Shown piece by piece: positions 44,591 through 52,469 of a stretch of 64,000 nucleotides of DNA. Every line of letters starts with the position of its first letter. The first letter of the stretch is position 1. Below the pieces are notes generated by a model. That model did not search any database, was not told where the DNA came from, and was given only the letters and a program-made list of their open reading frames with translations. Source of the stretch: Curtobacterium sp. L6-1 (GTDB lineage Bacteria; Actinomycetota; Actinomycetes; Actinomycetales; Microbacteriaceae). Location of the stretch: NCBI RefSeq assembly GCF_018885305.1, contig NZ_CP076544.1:2046001-2110000 (forward strand), written 5' to 3'. Made by a program: the position numbers and the translations under genes.

Positions 44591-45556
44591 TCAGCGGGCC
44601 CGTCGCCGGCGAAGGGTGACCGAGGGCGACTCGCCGAAGGTCGCGGCGTACGTGCCGGAGAAGCGTCCGAGGTGCCCGACGCCCCACCCGAGCGCCACCT
44701 GCGCGACGGTCGTGGCGTCCGGGTCGGCGGCGGTCAGCTCCGCACGCACGCGGTGCAGCCGGACCTGCCGGAGGAAGTGCATGGGCGAGCCGCCGGTGTG
44801 CCGACGGAACGACGCCTGCAGGGAGCGCACCGCGACGCCCGCCGCCTCGCTGACGTCGGTGATCGTGATCGGCCGGCGGGCGTTCACCACCATCCACTCC
44901 TGCGCGAACCGCATGGTCGCGGGGCCGTCGCTGAGCAGACCGGACGGCGCCACCGGGGCGGCGTCGAAGGCCTCGACCACGGCCTCGGCCACGGTCGTGT
45001 TGAGCGCCGAGCGACGGGCGCGGTCGGTCGCCAGGTCGAGCAGGGCGGCGGCGGCCCCGGAGATCGCTCCCTGCAGCCGACGGAGCGCGTCCGGGTCGGG
45101 ATCGCCCGCGAACCGCAGCGGTGCGGGCAGGTCACCGCGGCGGGCGGCGGCGACGGACTCGAGGAACGACCGTTCGAAGCGGATGACGTGCTGGACCGTG
45201 GGGGCGGCGTCGAACGTGAAGGCGCGGTCGGACGGGTAGACGACGGGGACCCCGGGCTGCATGTCGACCGGCTCGGACGACCCGGTGTCGAGGCGGATGC
45301 CCCGGGCGCTGGCCCAGGCGAGCACGTAGTGGCCGCCGGGCTCGATCGTGCCCCACCGGCGTGCGGCGACCGACGACGTGCCGACCGTGACGTCGCCGTC
45401 CCCGATCGCCCGGTAGCGCCACGAGAAGCCCTCGGTCACGGGGTCGCCGATGTGGATGTCGGTGCTCGAGTAGACGCGCTCGTAGAACGCGACCGCTTCG
45501 TCGACCGAGTGGCCGCGGCGGTCGACGTGCACGAGGGGTTGATCGACGGAGTGCAT
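44591..45556 (-). CDS. AraC-family regulator
   Basis: This 321-residue regulator has a sensing domain (about 10-200) and an AraC DNA-binding domain at the C-terminus (TDVSEAAGVAVRSLQASF; VAQVALGWGVGHLGRFSGTY), ending in a basic RRRRAR tail. ATG 45556 is taken as the start. It is divergent from the small MKYIVYG protein at 45666 across 109 bp. It is paralogous to the AraC genes at 22448, 61238 and 62416. Confidence 0.9.
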   Translation of the reverse strand: MHSVDQPLVHVDRRGHSVDEAVAFYERVYSSTDIHIGDPVTEGFSWRYRAIGDGDVTVGTSSVAARRWGTIEPGGHYVLAWASARGIRLDTGSSEPVDMQPGVPVVYPSDRAFTFDAAPTVQHVIRFERSFLESVAAARRGDLPAPLRFAGDPDPDALRRLQGAISGAAAALLDLATDRARRSALNTTVAEAVVEAFDAAPVAPSGLLSDGPATMRFAQEWMVVNARRPITITDVSEAAGVAVRSLQASFRRHTGGSPMHFLRQVRLHRVRAELTAADPDATTVAQVALGWGVGHLGRFSGTYAATFGESPSVTLRRRRAR

Positions 45557-45665
45557 GCTCGGCCAGTCTGCCGAGCACCACCGACAAACGCGTACCCCCA
45601 GACCTGGCGTTCCCCTGACCCGACCGACCACGACACCGGTTGGGTGGAGGGATGGAGATCATCTG

Positions 45666-46046
45666 ATGAAGTACATCGTCTACGGCGAGAACCGGATCAT
45701 GACGGGCGACGCCATCGCGGAGGCCGCCCTCGCGTACGCCGCGGCGCTCGGTGAGAACGGGACGACCGACATCGTCGAGATCCCGACCGCCGACGCCGAC
45801 GGGGTCGCCGTCCGTGCCGAGATCCTGCTCGGTCCGGCGTCGCAGATCATGGTCGAGTCGGCACCCGACGACGAGCTCGAGCCCGAGGACGAGGACCTGG
45901 TCAACGAGCTGATCCGTCGCACCGACGAGGTCGGCGGTGGCCGCTTCATCGACGCCGCCTCCTCGCACTCGGACGAACCGGCCGCCCGAAGCCTGCGCAC
46001 GCGGCCGCCGAAGGGTGCGGGGGCTCCCGCCGACCACCAGGACTGA
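45666..46046 (+). CDS. Small MKYIVYG-family protein, paralogue of 59118-59411
   Basis: This 126-residue soluble protein begins MKYIVYGENRIMTGDAIAEA. A hydrophobic AEILLGPASQIMVE strand is followed by the acidic segment DDELEPEDEDL and a disordered basic tail. It aligns along ~90 residues with the protein at 59118-59411: MKY(I/V)VYG start, helical A-rich segment, ILLGP/IVLGP strand, D(E)LEPE box, then a helix ending ERT/RRT. GGAGAT precedes ATG 45666. Function is unknown. Its divergent AraC neighbour suggests regulated expression. Confidence 0.75.
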   Translation: MKYIVYGENRIMTGDAIAEAALAYAAALGENGTTDIVEIPTADADGVAVRAEILLGPASQIMVESAPDDELEPEDEDLVNELIRRTDEVGGGRFIDAASSHSDEPAARSLRTRPPKGAGAPADHQD

Positions 46047-46103
46047 CCCCGTCCACGTCGGCCGGGCCTCCAGGTCCCGGACGAGCGGTCCCCCGGACGC
46101 AGG

Positions 46104-46133
46104 AGAGCCCCGCACCAGCAGGTGCGGGGCTCT
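46104..46133. terminator. Bidirectional terminator
   Basis: A perfect 13-bp stem AGAGCCCCGCACC with loop AGCA, followed by TTCC on the plus strand. It lies between the convergent MKYIVYG and GlsB-type genes. Confidence 0.85.
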
Positions 46134-46160
46134 TCCGTGTCCGGCGTGTGCCGGGACGGG

Positions 46161-46430
46161 TCAGGCGCGGGCGCCGCGGCGACCGGTGATCGCGCCCCAG
46201 ATGAGCAGGACGATGATCGCGCCGACGATCGCGATGATCCACGACTGGATGCTGAAGAAGCCCTCGTAGCCCACGTTGAAGATGAGGCCACCGAGCCATC
46301 CGCCGATCAGGGCGCCGATGACGCCGAGGACGAGCGTGGCGATCCAGCCGCCACCCTGGCGACCGGGGAGGATCAGCTTGGCGATGGCGCCGGCGATGAG
46401 GCCGAGGAGGATGAAGCCGAGGAAGCTCAT
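46161..46430 (-). CDS. GlsB/YeaQ/YmgE-type small membrane protein
   Basis: This 89-residue protein has three Gly-rich membrane helices with the family signature GLIAGAIAKLILPG and GGWLGGLIFNVG. These transglycosylase-associated-like proteins are general stress proteins of unknown molecular role. ATG 46430 gives the family N-terminus MSFLGFILLG. It lies close to the Asp23/AmaP envelope-stress locus, consistent with a shared stress theme. Confidence 0.9.
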   Translation of the reverse strand: MSFLGFILLGLIAGAIAKLILPGRQGGGWIATLVLGVIGALIGGWLGGLIFNVGYEGFFSIQSWIIAIVGAIIVLLIWGAITGRRGARA

Positions 46431-46539
46431 GTGCGTGCCTTTCAGGAGTGGCACCGGGGTGCCGTTGTGGTGCAGGTGTGTCGTCCTCAGCGGACGACGG
46501 AGCAGTCGGGTGCGACGCTCCTGGATCGGTCGGTGTCGC

Positions 46540-46656
46540 TCAGATGGAGTCGACCAGAACGTCTCGCGCCTGTTCGGCGAAGAGGGCGGTCATGTCGATC
46601 GCCTCGGTCGGGGTGTCCCCGTCCACGAACGACTGGCCCGTCGGCTTGGTGTGCAT
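46540..46656 (-). CDS. Small ORF (38 residues)
   Basis: MHTKPTGQSFVDGD followed by TEAIDMTALFAEQARDVLV, a short acidic amphipathic helix. ATG 46656 has an excellent GGGAGGAG site seven bases upstream, and a perfect operator-like palindrome lies ~55 bp upstream. The frame extends upstream to other starts, but none has a ribosome-binding site. Function is unknown. Confidence 0.5.
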   Translation of the reverse strand: MHTKPTGQSFVDGDTPTEAIDMTALFAEQARDVLVDSI

Positions 46657-46709
46657 CTGGCGGCTCCTCCCGGGTTGCTGCGTGTACCGCTCCAGCATGC
46701 TCTCCGGAA

Positions 46710-46728
46710 TGTAGTTAGGCAGACTACA
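46710..46728. promoter_or_regulatory. Candidate operator palindrome TGTAGT-N7-ACTACA
   Basis: Perfect 6-bp arms with a 7-bp spacer in an unusually AT-rich patch between the membrane-protein gene (stop at 46765) and the 38-residue ORF (start at 46656). The dyad resembles TetR/MarR/GntR-type sites. The cognate regulator is unknown. Confidence 0.45.
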
Positions 46729-46764
46729 CACGTCATGATGCGTTATGCGGATGATCGGCGGGGC

Positions 46765-47190
46765 TCAGCCAGCGAACCGGGACCACAGCTCGACGAGGAC
46801 CGGCCAGACGTCGCCGGCCCGGTCCGCCGAGCCGACCGCCACGGCAACGAGGGGGAACGCGGTCACGGCGAGGGCCACCAGCACCGCGGGGACGACGGCG
46901 GTCCAGGCCGTGGCGCTGTGTCGTCGCGTGACGGCCAGGAGCAGCAGCGCCAGGACCACCACCCCGCCGAGCAACGCCACGAGGGTCACCCGCAGGAAGG
47001 GGAAGGGCACGAGGCCCGCGGTCGTCGCCGTGACGCCGGCGAGGAAGCCGACGAGCGGCAGGAACGCGGCCACGGCGAGCAGGACCACCACGACCACACC
47101 CACCGCCGCCGCGACCCAGACCCCACGGGGCCGGGGACGCGAGGCGGCGATGCGGCGGCGGATGCGGCGGTCCGCCAGGCGGGAGCTCAC
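46765..47190 (-). CDS. Membrane protein at the 3' end of the Asp23-like unit
   Basis: This 141-residue protein has a strongly basic N-terminus (RLADRRIRRRIAASRPRPR) and then about three or four hydrophobic helices. It shares a GTGA overlap with the preceding Asp23-like gene, so it is probably translated with it and may anchor it at the membrane as AmaP does. The family is not recognised. Confidence 0.75.
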   Translation of the reverse strand: MSSRLADRRIRRRIAASRPRPRGVWVAAAVGVVVVVLLAVAAFLPLVGFLAGVTATTAGLVPFPFLRVTLVALLGGVVVLALLLLAVTRRHSATAWTAVVPAVLVALAVTAFPLVAVAVGSADRAGDVWPVLVELWSRFAG

Positions 47191-48284
47191 GGCCGTGCCG
47201 GGTCCGTGTCCGTGTCGGTGCCCGTGTCCGCGTCCTGGCGGACGGCCTCCGCGGCACGCTGGCCGTCGGCAGCGGCGTCCTCGAGTGCGTCCGCCACGGT
47301 GTCGGCCGCGGTCCGGGGTGCGCCGGACGCGGCGTCGGCGTCGGCGCGGGCGTCGCCGTCCTGATGCGTCGCGTCGGCACGGTCGCGGGCGGTGTCGGCG
47401 GCGGCCTCGGCCCGCGCGGGCCCGTCCTCGGCGCGGTCGCGTGCCGCGGAGCGGGCGTCGTCGACGTCGTCCGCGGTGTGCCGGGCCGCGGCGGCCGCGG
47501 CCTCCTTCGCGGACCCGGCGGCGTCGGCCGCGTGGTCCGCCACCTCGGACGCGGTCCGCCGTGCCGAGTCGACGGCGTCGGAGGACCGGTCGCCGGCGGT
47601 CTCGACGGCGTCCGCCACGGCGTCGCGGGCGTGACCGGCGGCGTCACGCGCCGACGCAGCGGCGTCGGACGCGGTCGCCGAGGCTGCCGCGAGCGCGTCG
47701 GAGGTGACGTCGGCCGTGCGGTCCGCGGCCGTCCGGGCGGCGTCGGCGGCACCGGCAGCAGCACCACGGACCGAGTCCGCGGCGTCCGCGGCACCACGTC
47801 GGACCGAGTCGGCGGCGTCGGAGGCGGCACCCCGGACCGTGTCGACGGCGTCGTCCAACGGGGAGGGCTCGTCGTCGAACGGCCCGTGCACGTCGAGCAC
47901 GCGGACGTCGACCCCGATGCGCTCCGGCAGGTCGGGCAGCTGGGCGAGGGCGGCACGGACCTGGTCGCGCACCGTGTCCGCCACCTGCCGCACCGGCTCG
48001 GGGTAGCGCACGACGAGCGAGACCTGGACGTCCAGGCCGCCGTCGGCGTCGTCGATCCGGACGCCGAGCGCCGAGGCACTGCGTCCGAGTCGAGTACGCA
48101 GCTGGTCGGCCGCGCGGTCGGCGAGTCCGCCGAGGTGGTGCACCCCGTCGACCCCGAGTGCCGTCACCGCTGCGGTGCGGGCCGCGACGGTCAGGGCGCC
48201 GGCGTCCTCGGGGAGCGGGTCGGTGAGAGTCGACGGCAGGTCGACCTCGGTCGTCTGCGTCTGTGCGTGGCTGTCGTGCTGCAT
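47187..48284 (-). CDS. Asp23/Gls24-like protein with long Ala-rich helical tail
   Basis: This 365-residue protein has an Asp23/Gls24 domain at ~35-145 (LTVAARTAAVTALGVDGVHHL, VSLVVRYPEPVRQVADTVRDQV, IGVDVRVLDVHG). A ~210-residue Ala/Asp/Arg repeat follows, with 11-residue-like periodicity (DAADSVR, DAARTAADR), resembling apolipoprotein/LEA-type amphipathic helices. ATG 48284 has GAGGAGGAG upstream. The tail is encoded by GC-rich repetitive DNA. It probably forms an envelope-stress scaffold at the membrane. Confidence 0.85.
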   Translation of the reverse strand: MQHDSHAQTQTTEVDLPSTLTDPLPEDAGALTVAARTAAVTALGVDGVHHLGGLADRAADQLRTRLGRSASALGVRIDDADGGLDVQVSLVVRYPEPVRQVADTVRDQVRAALAQLPDLPERIGVDVRVLDVHGPFDDEPSPLDDAVDTVRGAASDAADSVRRGAADAADSVRGAAAGAADAARTAADRTADVTSDALAAASATASDAAASARDAAGHARDAVADAVETAGDRSSDAVDSARRTASEVADHAADAAGSAKEAAAAAARHTADDVDDARSAARDRAEDGPARAEAAADTARDRADATHQDGDARADADAASGAPRTAADTVADALEDAAADGQRAAEAVRQDADTGTDTDTDPARP

Positions 48285-48368
48285 GGTCTCCTCCTCGGTC
48301 GGGTGAGCGGTGGGAGCACGACGGGGCACGGCGTCGTCGCGCGCGTGCCCCGTCGTGTCCGCTGGTCG

Positions 48369-48542
48369 CTACTTGCGGAAGACGTCCTTGACGTCCTCGC
48401 CGGTCTGCTTCGCGCTGGCTGCGGCCTGGTCCTTCTCGCCCTCGGCGACCTTCGCGTCGTCGTTCGTGAGGTGACCGACGGCCTCCTTCGCCTTGCCGGC
48501 GAGGTCCTGGGCTGCGTTCTTGATCTTGTCGTCGAGTCCCAT
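48369..48542 (-). CDS. CsbD-family stress protein
   Basis: This 57-residue hydrophilic protein, MGLDDKIKNAAQDLAGKAKE followed by TNDDAKVAEGEKDQA, is the CsbD pattern (general stress protein induced by SigB in Bacillus; molecular role unknown). It is monocistronic-looking: a strong hairpin separates it from the upstream AmaP unit and 84 bp separate it from the Asp23-like gene. Confidence 0.9.
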   Translation of the reverse strand: MGLDDKIKNAAQDLAGKAKEAVGHLTNDDAKVAEGEKDQAAASAKQTGEDVKDVFRK

Positions 48543-48635
48543 GGCGGGCTCCTCTCTCCAACGGCCGTGGCACGACCGCGTTCCTGGTTGTGGTGGTGGG
48601 CCGGGAGGCCCGTGGTGGCGTCCGACGGACGGTGC

Positions 48636-48660
48636 CCATCCGACGGTGCCCGTCGGATGG
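48636..48660. terminator. Terminator ending the Asp23-AmaP operon
   Basis: A perfect 11-bp stem CCATCCGACGG with loop TGC, immediately after the AmaP-like stop (48667). A GGAGGCCCG half-palindrome lies further downstream (about 48604). Confidence 0.75.
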
Positions 48661-48666
48661 CGCCCG

Positions 48667-49230
48667 TCAGGCGACGCGCTTGGGCTTCGCGAGCGCCGAA
48701 CGGGTGCCACCGGTGAGGTGGACGAGGACCGGCACCTCGCGACCGAGGGTGCGGTCGAGGATGGCGACGGCCCGGTCCACGGCGTCGAGGACGGTGACGG
48801 CGTCCCCGCCCCGGCGCACGGCGACCCGGAGCCGGGCTGCGCGGTGCTTGTGCACGGAGTACATGTCGACCTTCGACGAGACGACGTCGTGGACGCCGGC
48901 GAGCTCGTGGTCGATCACGTCGCGGACGAGGGCCACGTTGACCGTGACCTCGTCGTCGCCCTGTGCCTCGCGGACGGCGACGGCGGTGCCGCCACGACCC
49001 CGGGTGACGATCCAGACCAGGGACAGGACGACCACGACCAGACACACCGCGGCGACGATCCACAGCGAGGCCGCGGGGACCTCGACACGCTGCGGGAACG
49101 TCAGGTACGGACGGAGTGCGTCGCGGACGGCGGGCAGGACGCCCGCGCCCATGGCCAGCCCGACGAGCACGGCCACCAGGCCGAGCACGAACAGGATGAT
49201 CCGGTTGAGGGTGCGGTTGCTCGAGGTCAT
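48667..49230 (-). CDS. AmaP-like alkaline-shock membrane anchor protein
   Basis: This 187-residue protein has two N-terminal helices (about 11-32 and 53-75) that form a hairpin in the membrane, followed by a cytoplasmic Asp23-like domain (about 90-180). That is the AmaP layout, which anchors Asp23 at the membrane in Staphylococcus. Its ATG overlaps the preceding stop (ATGA). It is the last gene of the five-gene unit starting at 50777. Confidence 0.8.
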   Translation of the reverse strand: MTSSNRTLNRIILFVLGLVAVLVGLAMGAGVLPAVRDALRPYLTFPQRVEVPAASLWIVAAVCLVVVVLSLVWIVTRGRGGTAVAVREAQGDDEVTVNVALVRDVIDHELAGVHDVVSSKVDMYSVHKHRAARLRVAVRRGGDAVTVLDAVDRAVAILDRTLGREVPVLVHLTGGTRSALAKPKRVA

Positions 49231-49802
49231 GACAGGGAGCCCTTCTCGCTCACACGGACGGTCACGTGCCGACCGAACCGCTCGTCCAGGCGGCCGAGCC
49301 GCTCGGCGACGGCACGCTCGACGACGGACGAGTCCACCGGGATCCCGGACATCGGCACGATGTGCACCTCGGTCCGCTTGCCACGGGCACTCGCGGTCGT
49401 GTGGGCGTCCGGGACCCCGGCTGCCTGACCGGCCGCGTTGCGGGCGGTCGACGCGATGATCGACGAGTCGATGACGACGGCACCGCGGTCGTGCGGGACG
49501 ACGGACCGGTGCTGCCGTCCGGGCTTCAGCGCGAGGACGACGAGGACGATCCCCGCGATGACGAGCACCGCTGCGACCACCTCGATCAGCGTGACGAAGG
49601 CCGCGTCGGGCTGCAGGGCGGCGTCCACCGCGGTCTGCGGGTCGGCCAGCAGCGGACCCGTCCCGACCGCGCGGAGGACCGACTCGGTGCCGATCCACGC
49701 TGCGACCAGCACGAGCACCACCAACGCCACGGACACGGCCGTGGACCGGGAACGGTGCACGCTGCGGCGACGCAGTCGGCGTTCCACGGAACTGCTGCTC
49801 AT
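49227..49802 (-). CDS. DUF6286-type membrane protein of the Asp23 locus
   Basis: This 191-residue protein has a basic N-tail, two membrane helices (about 22-42 and 72-95) and a cytoplasmic domain ending in HVTVRVSEKGSLS. It has the same topology as AmaP and is regularly found beside Gls24-like genes in actinobacteria (DUF6286). ATG 49802 follows GGAGGTCACC. It overlaps the AmaP-like gene. Confidence 0.8.
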   Translation of the reverse strand: MSSSSVERRLRRRSVHRSRSTAVSVALVVLVLVAAWIGTESVLRAVGTGPLLADPQTAVDAALQPDAAFVTLIEVVAAVLVIAGIVLVVLALKPGRQHRSVVPHDRGAVVIDSSIIASTARNAAGQAAGVPDAHTTASARGKRTEVHIVPMSGIPVDSSVVERAVAERLGRLDERFGRHVTVRVSEKGSLS

Positions 49803-49813
49803 GGTGACCTCCT

Positions 49814-50131
49814 CTACCGGACCCGGGTGTCGCGCTCGCGCACGATCCCGGTCAACTCGATGCGTGCCGATCCGACACGACGTCCCGTCAGGGCGCTGAC
49901 GCGACTCCGGACCTCGGCTGCGGCGGTGGTCGCCGCCTGGACGAGGTCCTCGCCGGCGGCGACGGGCCCGGTGATCTCCAGGGCGAGGGCCCCGCGGGCG
50001 TCGCCGAGTTCCACCCGCACCCGCTTCGCGGGCGCTCCGAGCCGCTCGGCGGCGACGGCGCGCGCACACGAGGTCAGGGCGCGGGTGGTGATCTCGACGC
50101 GGCCCGGAACCGTGCCCGGGCCGCCGGTCAC
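49814..50131 (-). CDS. Gls24-like short envelope-stress protein
   Basis: This 105-residue protein has a core TTRALTSCARAVAAERLGAPAK followed by alternating strands (VRVELGDARGALALEITG) and VRSRVSALTGRRVGSARIEL. That is the Asp23/Gls24 fold reduced to one domain. GTG 50131 overlaps the DUF2273 stop. It is a second, divergent Asp23-type subunit in the same operon. Confidence 0.75.
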   Translation of the reverse strand: MTGGPGTVPGRVEITTRALTSCARAVAAERLGAPAKRVRVELGDARGALALEITGPVAAGEDLVQAATTAAAEVRSRVSALTGRRVGSARIELTGIVRERDTRVR

Positions 50132-50319
50132 CGGGAGCTCCGGCGCCCGGTGAGAACGTCGGTCAGGGCGCCACGGTCGATGCGCCCGGTCACGAGGGCC
50201 GCGACCAGGGCGCCGACCGCACCGAAGACGACGACGAGGACGAAGCCCCAGAAGCCGAACTGGAGGGCGACGACCGCCAGGATGGCGCCGATCAGGGCGC
50301 CGCTCAGTGTGGTGCTCAT
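50128..50319 (-). CDS. DUF2273 small membrane protein
   Basis: This 63-residue protein has two short Gly/Val-rich membrane helices and a basic C-terminus, matching the DUF2273 proteins (AmaB-like) that accompany Asp23. It overlaps both neighbours by 4 bp, a sign of obligatory co-translation. Confidence 0.85.
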   Translation of the reverse strand: MSTTLSGALIGAILAVVALQFGFWGFVLVVVFGAVGALVAALVTGRIDRGALTDVLTGRRSSR

Positions 50320-50777
50320 GCGACTCGCGACTCCTTCTTGTCGTCGTCCTCGTCGTCGTCGCCCGGGATGAAGACGTCCTGGACGGTGACGTTGACCTCG
50401 GCGACCTCCATGCCGACGATCTGCTCGAGTGCACGGGAGACCGACGAGCGGACGCCCTCGGCGACCTGCTGCAGCGGCACGGGGTACTCGGCGACGATGG
50501 TGATGTCCGCGGCGACCTGCTTCTCGCCGACCTCGACCTTGACGCCCTGGCCGTGGTCGCGCTGGCCGATGGCGTCGCGGAGGGCGCCGATGGCGCGGGC
50601 AGCGCCGTTGCCGAGCGAGTGCACGCCGTTGACCTCGCGGGCGGCGATGCCGGCGACCTTCGAGACGACGGTGTCGTCGATGACGGTCTTGCCGGTGGCG
50701 GCGTGTGCCGCGGTGGTGCCGGACCCCTTCGTCGCGTTCGTCGCGAGGGTGTTCGGGGTGGTGGTGGTGTCGGCCAT
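50316..50777 (-). CDS. Asp23/Gls24 envelope stress response protein
   Basis: This 153-residue protein has the canonical Asp23 domain (IDDTVVSKVAGIAAREVNGV, VAADITIVAEYPVPL, VGMEVAEVNVTVQDV) and an acidic Asp-rich C-terminus. Asp23 forms membrane-associated assemblies that buffer envelope stress in Firmicutes. ATG 50777 has GGAAGGAG upstream. It heads the operon of Asp23, DUF2273, Gls24-like, DUF6286 and AmaP-like genes. Confidence 0.92.
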   Translation of the reverse strand: MADTTTTPNTLATNATKGSGTTAAHAATGKTVIDDTVVSKVAGIAAREVNGVHSLGNGAARAIGALRDAIGQRDHGQGVKVEVGEKQVAADITIVAEYPVPLQQVAEGVRSSVSRALEQIVGMEVAEVNVTVQDVFIPGDDDEDDDKKESRVA

Positions 50778-51122
50778 GGTGTCTCCTTCCGATGACCCGC
50801 CGGGCGTTCCCAGCGGTTGCTGTTCACGGATGAGACGGGCTGCAGAGGACGTTCGTCACGACTCCGGCACGGTTTCCAGCCGGGTTCCAGGATCAGCCCG
50901 TTCCGGGCCGTTCCGCTGTACCCCGGTCCCCGATCCCTGCCGATTGCGTCTCGCACGCTGCGCGACACGTGCGATGGATGAGGTGGGCTCGAATCGGCGT
51001 CCCCGTGCGGGGCGAACGGTGGACGCGCCTCCCGGACGGGGGCAGGACGCGCGGTCGTCGCCGCCCTGTCCGGGGTACAGGCGGGCTGTGGGGCGGGACG
51101 CCCCGGCCGGTAGGAACGACAC
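50778..51122. other. Divergent regulatory spacer of the Asp23 operon and hydrolase gene
   Basis: This 345-bp spacer has no gene. On the minus strand three GGAAC pentamers and one GGAAA recur within 45 bp (50873-50914), resembling -35 boxes of ECF or SigH-type sigma factors, but I could not pair them with a convincing -10. On the plus strand TAGGAA ends six bases before ATG 51123, a weak leaderless promoter. Confidence 0.45.
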
Positions 51123-52469
51123 ATGACGGCGACCGCGTTCTGCCTCCACGCCCTCGGCTCCAGCTCCGAGGAGTTCGCCGCGCTCCGCGCACGACTCAGC
51201 GGCACGCTGGACCTCGTCGGCATCGACCTCCCGGGCTTCGGGACGAGCTCCGCCGTGACCGGCACGACCGTCGAGGAGATGGCCGTGCTCGTCGAGCGGG
51301 CCATCGGCACCAGCGGCGCCACCGAGTGGGCGCTCGTCGGCCACTCGATGGGCGGCAAGGTCGCCTCGGTCGTGGCCGGACGCACCATGAGCGGCGCGAA
51401 CGGCCTGTTCGGACTCCGCGCCGTCGTCCTGCTGGCGGCCTCCCCCCTCTCCCCCGAACCCATGGACGAGGACCGCCGGGCGTCGATGCTCGCGTGGGCA
51501 GCCGACCACGAGATCGGACCGGACGAGGCCGCCGAGTTCGTCGACGCCAACACCGCCGAGCAGCTGCCGCCGGAACCGCACGCGATGGCCGTGCACGACG
51601 TGCAGCGCGCCGACCCGGCAGCCTGGACGGCGTGGCTCCTCCGCGGCAGCCGCGAGGACTGGTCCGACCTGCCCGACAACCCCGCGCCGGCGCTCGTGCT
51701 CGCCGGGGCGGAGGACGGCGACCTCGGGCCGGACGCGCAGCAGCGCCTCACCCTGCCGCACTGGTCGGCAGGCGAGTTCGACGTCGTCCCCGGTGCCGCG
51801 CACCTGCTGCCGTGGGAGCAGCCCGAGGCCGTCGCCGACCGCATCCGGTCGTTCTGGGAGCGCCGCGTCGCACACGGCCCCGTGGTCCCGACCGCGTCCG
51901 CCCGGGTGATCGCCTCTCCGCGGGTCAGCGCGCGGAACCGCGCCGTCCTCGCCGCCCGTGCGCTGCCGGACGACCCCGCTGCCGAACCCCGCGCCCTGAC
52001 CCGCACGCAGCTCGACACCCTCCGCGCCCTCGCCCGCGTCGTCGTGCCCCAGCCCGGCGCGGACACGATCGACGTCGCCTTGCGCGTGGACGGCCAGCTC
52101 GCCGCCGGACAGGGCGACGGGTGGCGCCCGGACGGCCTGCCCGTCGACGCCGAGGCGTACCGCGCCGCGCTCGACGCCCTGGCACCGGACGCCGCCGTGT
52201 CCGACGAGCACCTCGCCGAGGTGCTGTCCGCCGTGGACGCGGGCACGCACACACCCGCCGGTGGGGTCCTCGACGCCGAGCAGCTGCGGCTGTGGTCCGA
52301 GGACGCCGGCGTCGACCTCGTCAAGCAGTGGCTCGCCCACCCGGCGACGATGGCCATGATCGACTACGACGGCTTCGCGAACGGCGGGGACGGCGTGCGA
52401 CTGCAGGGTTTCCAGCTGCTCGGAGCCGGGCAACGCGAAGCATGGGAACCGGACGGAGTGACACGATGA
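51123..52469 (+). CDS. Alpha/beta hydrolase fused to a gluconate-dehydrogenase-subunit-3-like domain
   Basis: This 448-residue protein has an N-terminal alpha/beta-hydrolase domain (1-~255) with oxyanion/His region FCLHALGSS, nucleophile elbow GHSMGG and a late His in GAAHLLPWE. The C-terminal ~160 residues (LTRTQLDTLRALARVVVP ... QWLAHPATMAMIDYDGF, GFQLLGAGQREAWEPDG) resemble the small subunit of membrane gluconate 2-dehydrogenases. There is no Tat signal. The stop overlaps the GMC oxidoreductase ATG. The small-subunit-like part probably pairs with that flavoprotein, and the hydrolase part may release its substrate; both are inferences. Confidence 0.82.
   Translation: MTATAFCLHALGSSSEEFAALRARLSGTLDLVGIDLPGFGTSSAVTGTTVEEMAVLVERAIGTSGATEWALVGHSMGGKVASVVAGRTMSGANGLFGLRAVVLLAASPLSPEPMDEDRRASMLAWAADHEIGPDEAAEFVDANTAEQLPPEPHAMAVHDVQRADPAAWTAWLLRGSREDWSDLPDNPAPALVLAGAEDGDLGPDAQQRLTLPHWSAGEFDVVPGAAHLLPWEQPEAVADRIRSFWERRVAHGPVVPTASARVIASPRVSARNRAVLAARALPDDPAAEPRALTRTQLDTLRALARVVVPQPGADTIDVALRVDGQLAAGQGDGWRPDGLPVDAEAYRAALDALAPDAAVSDEHLAEVLSAVDAGTHTPAGGVLDAEQLRLWSEDAGVDLVKQWLAHPATMAMIDYDGFANGGDGVRLQGFQLLGAGQREAWEPDGVTR

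Noticed and set aside
50873..50914. ECF sigma-factor promoter for the Asp23 operon from the repeated GGAAC words
   Set aside because: No matching -10 at the required 16-18 bp spacing could be identified, so it is noted only as a spacer feature.
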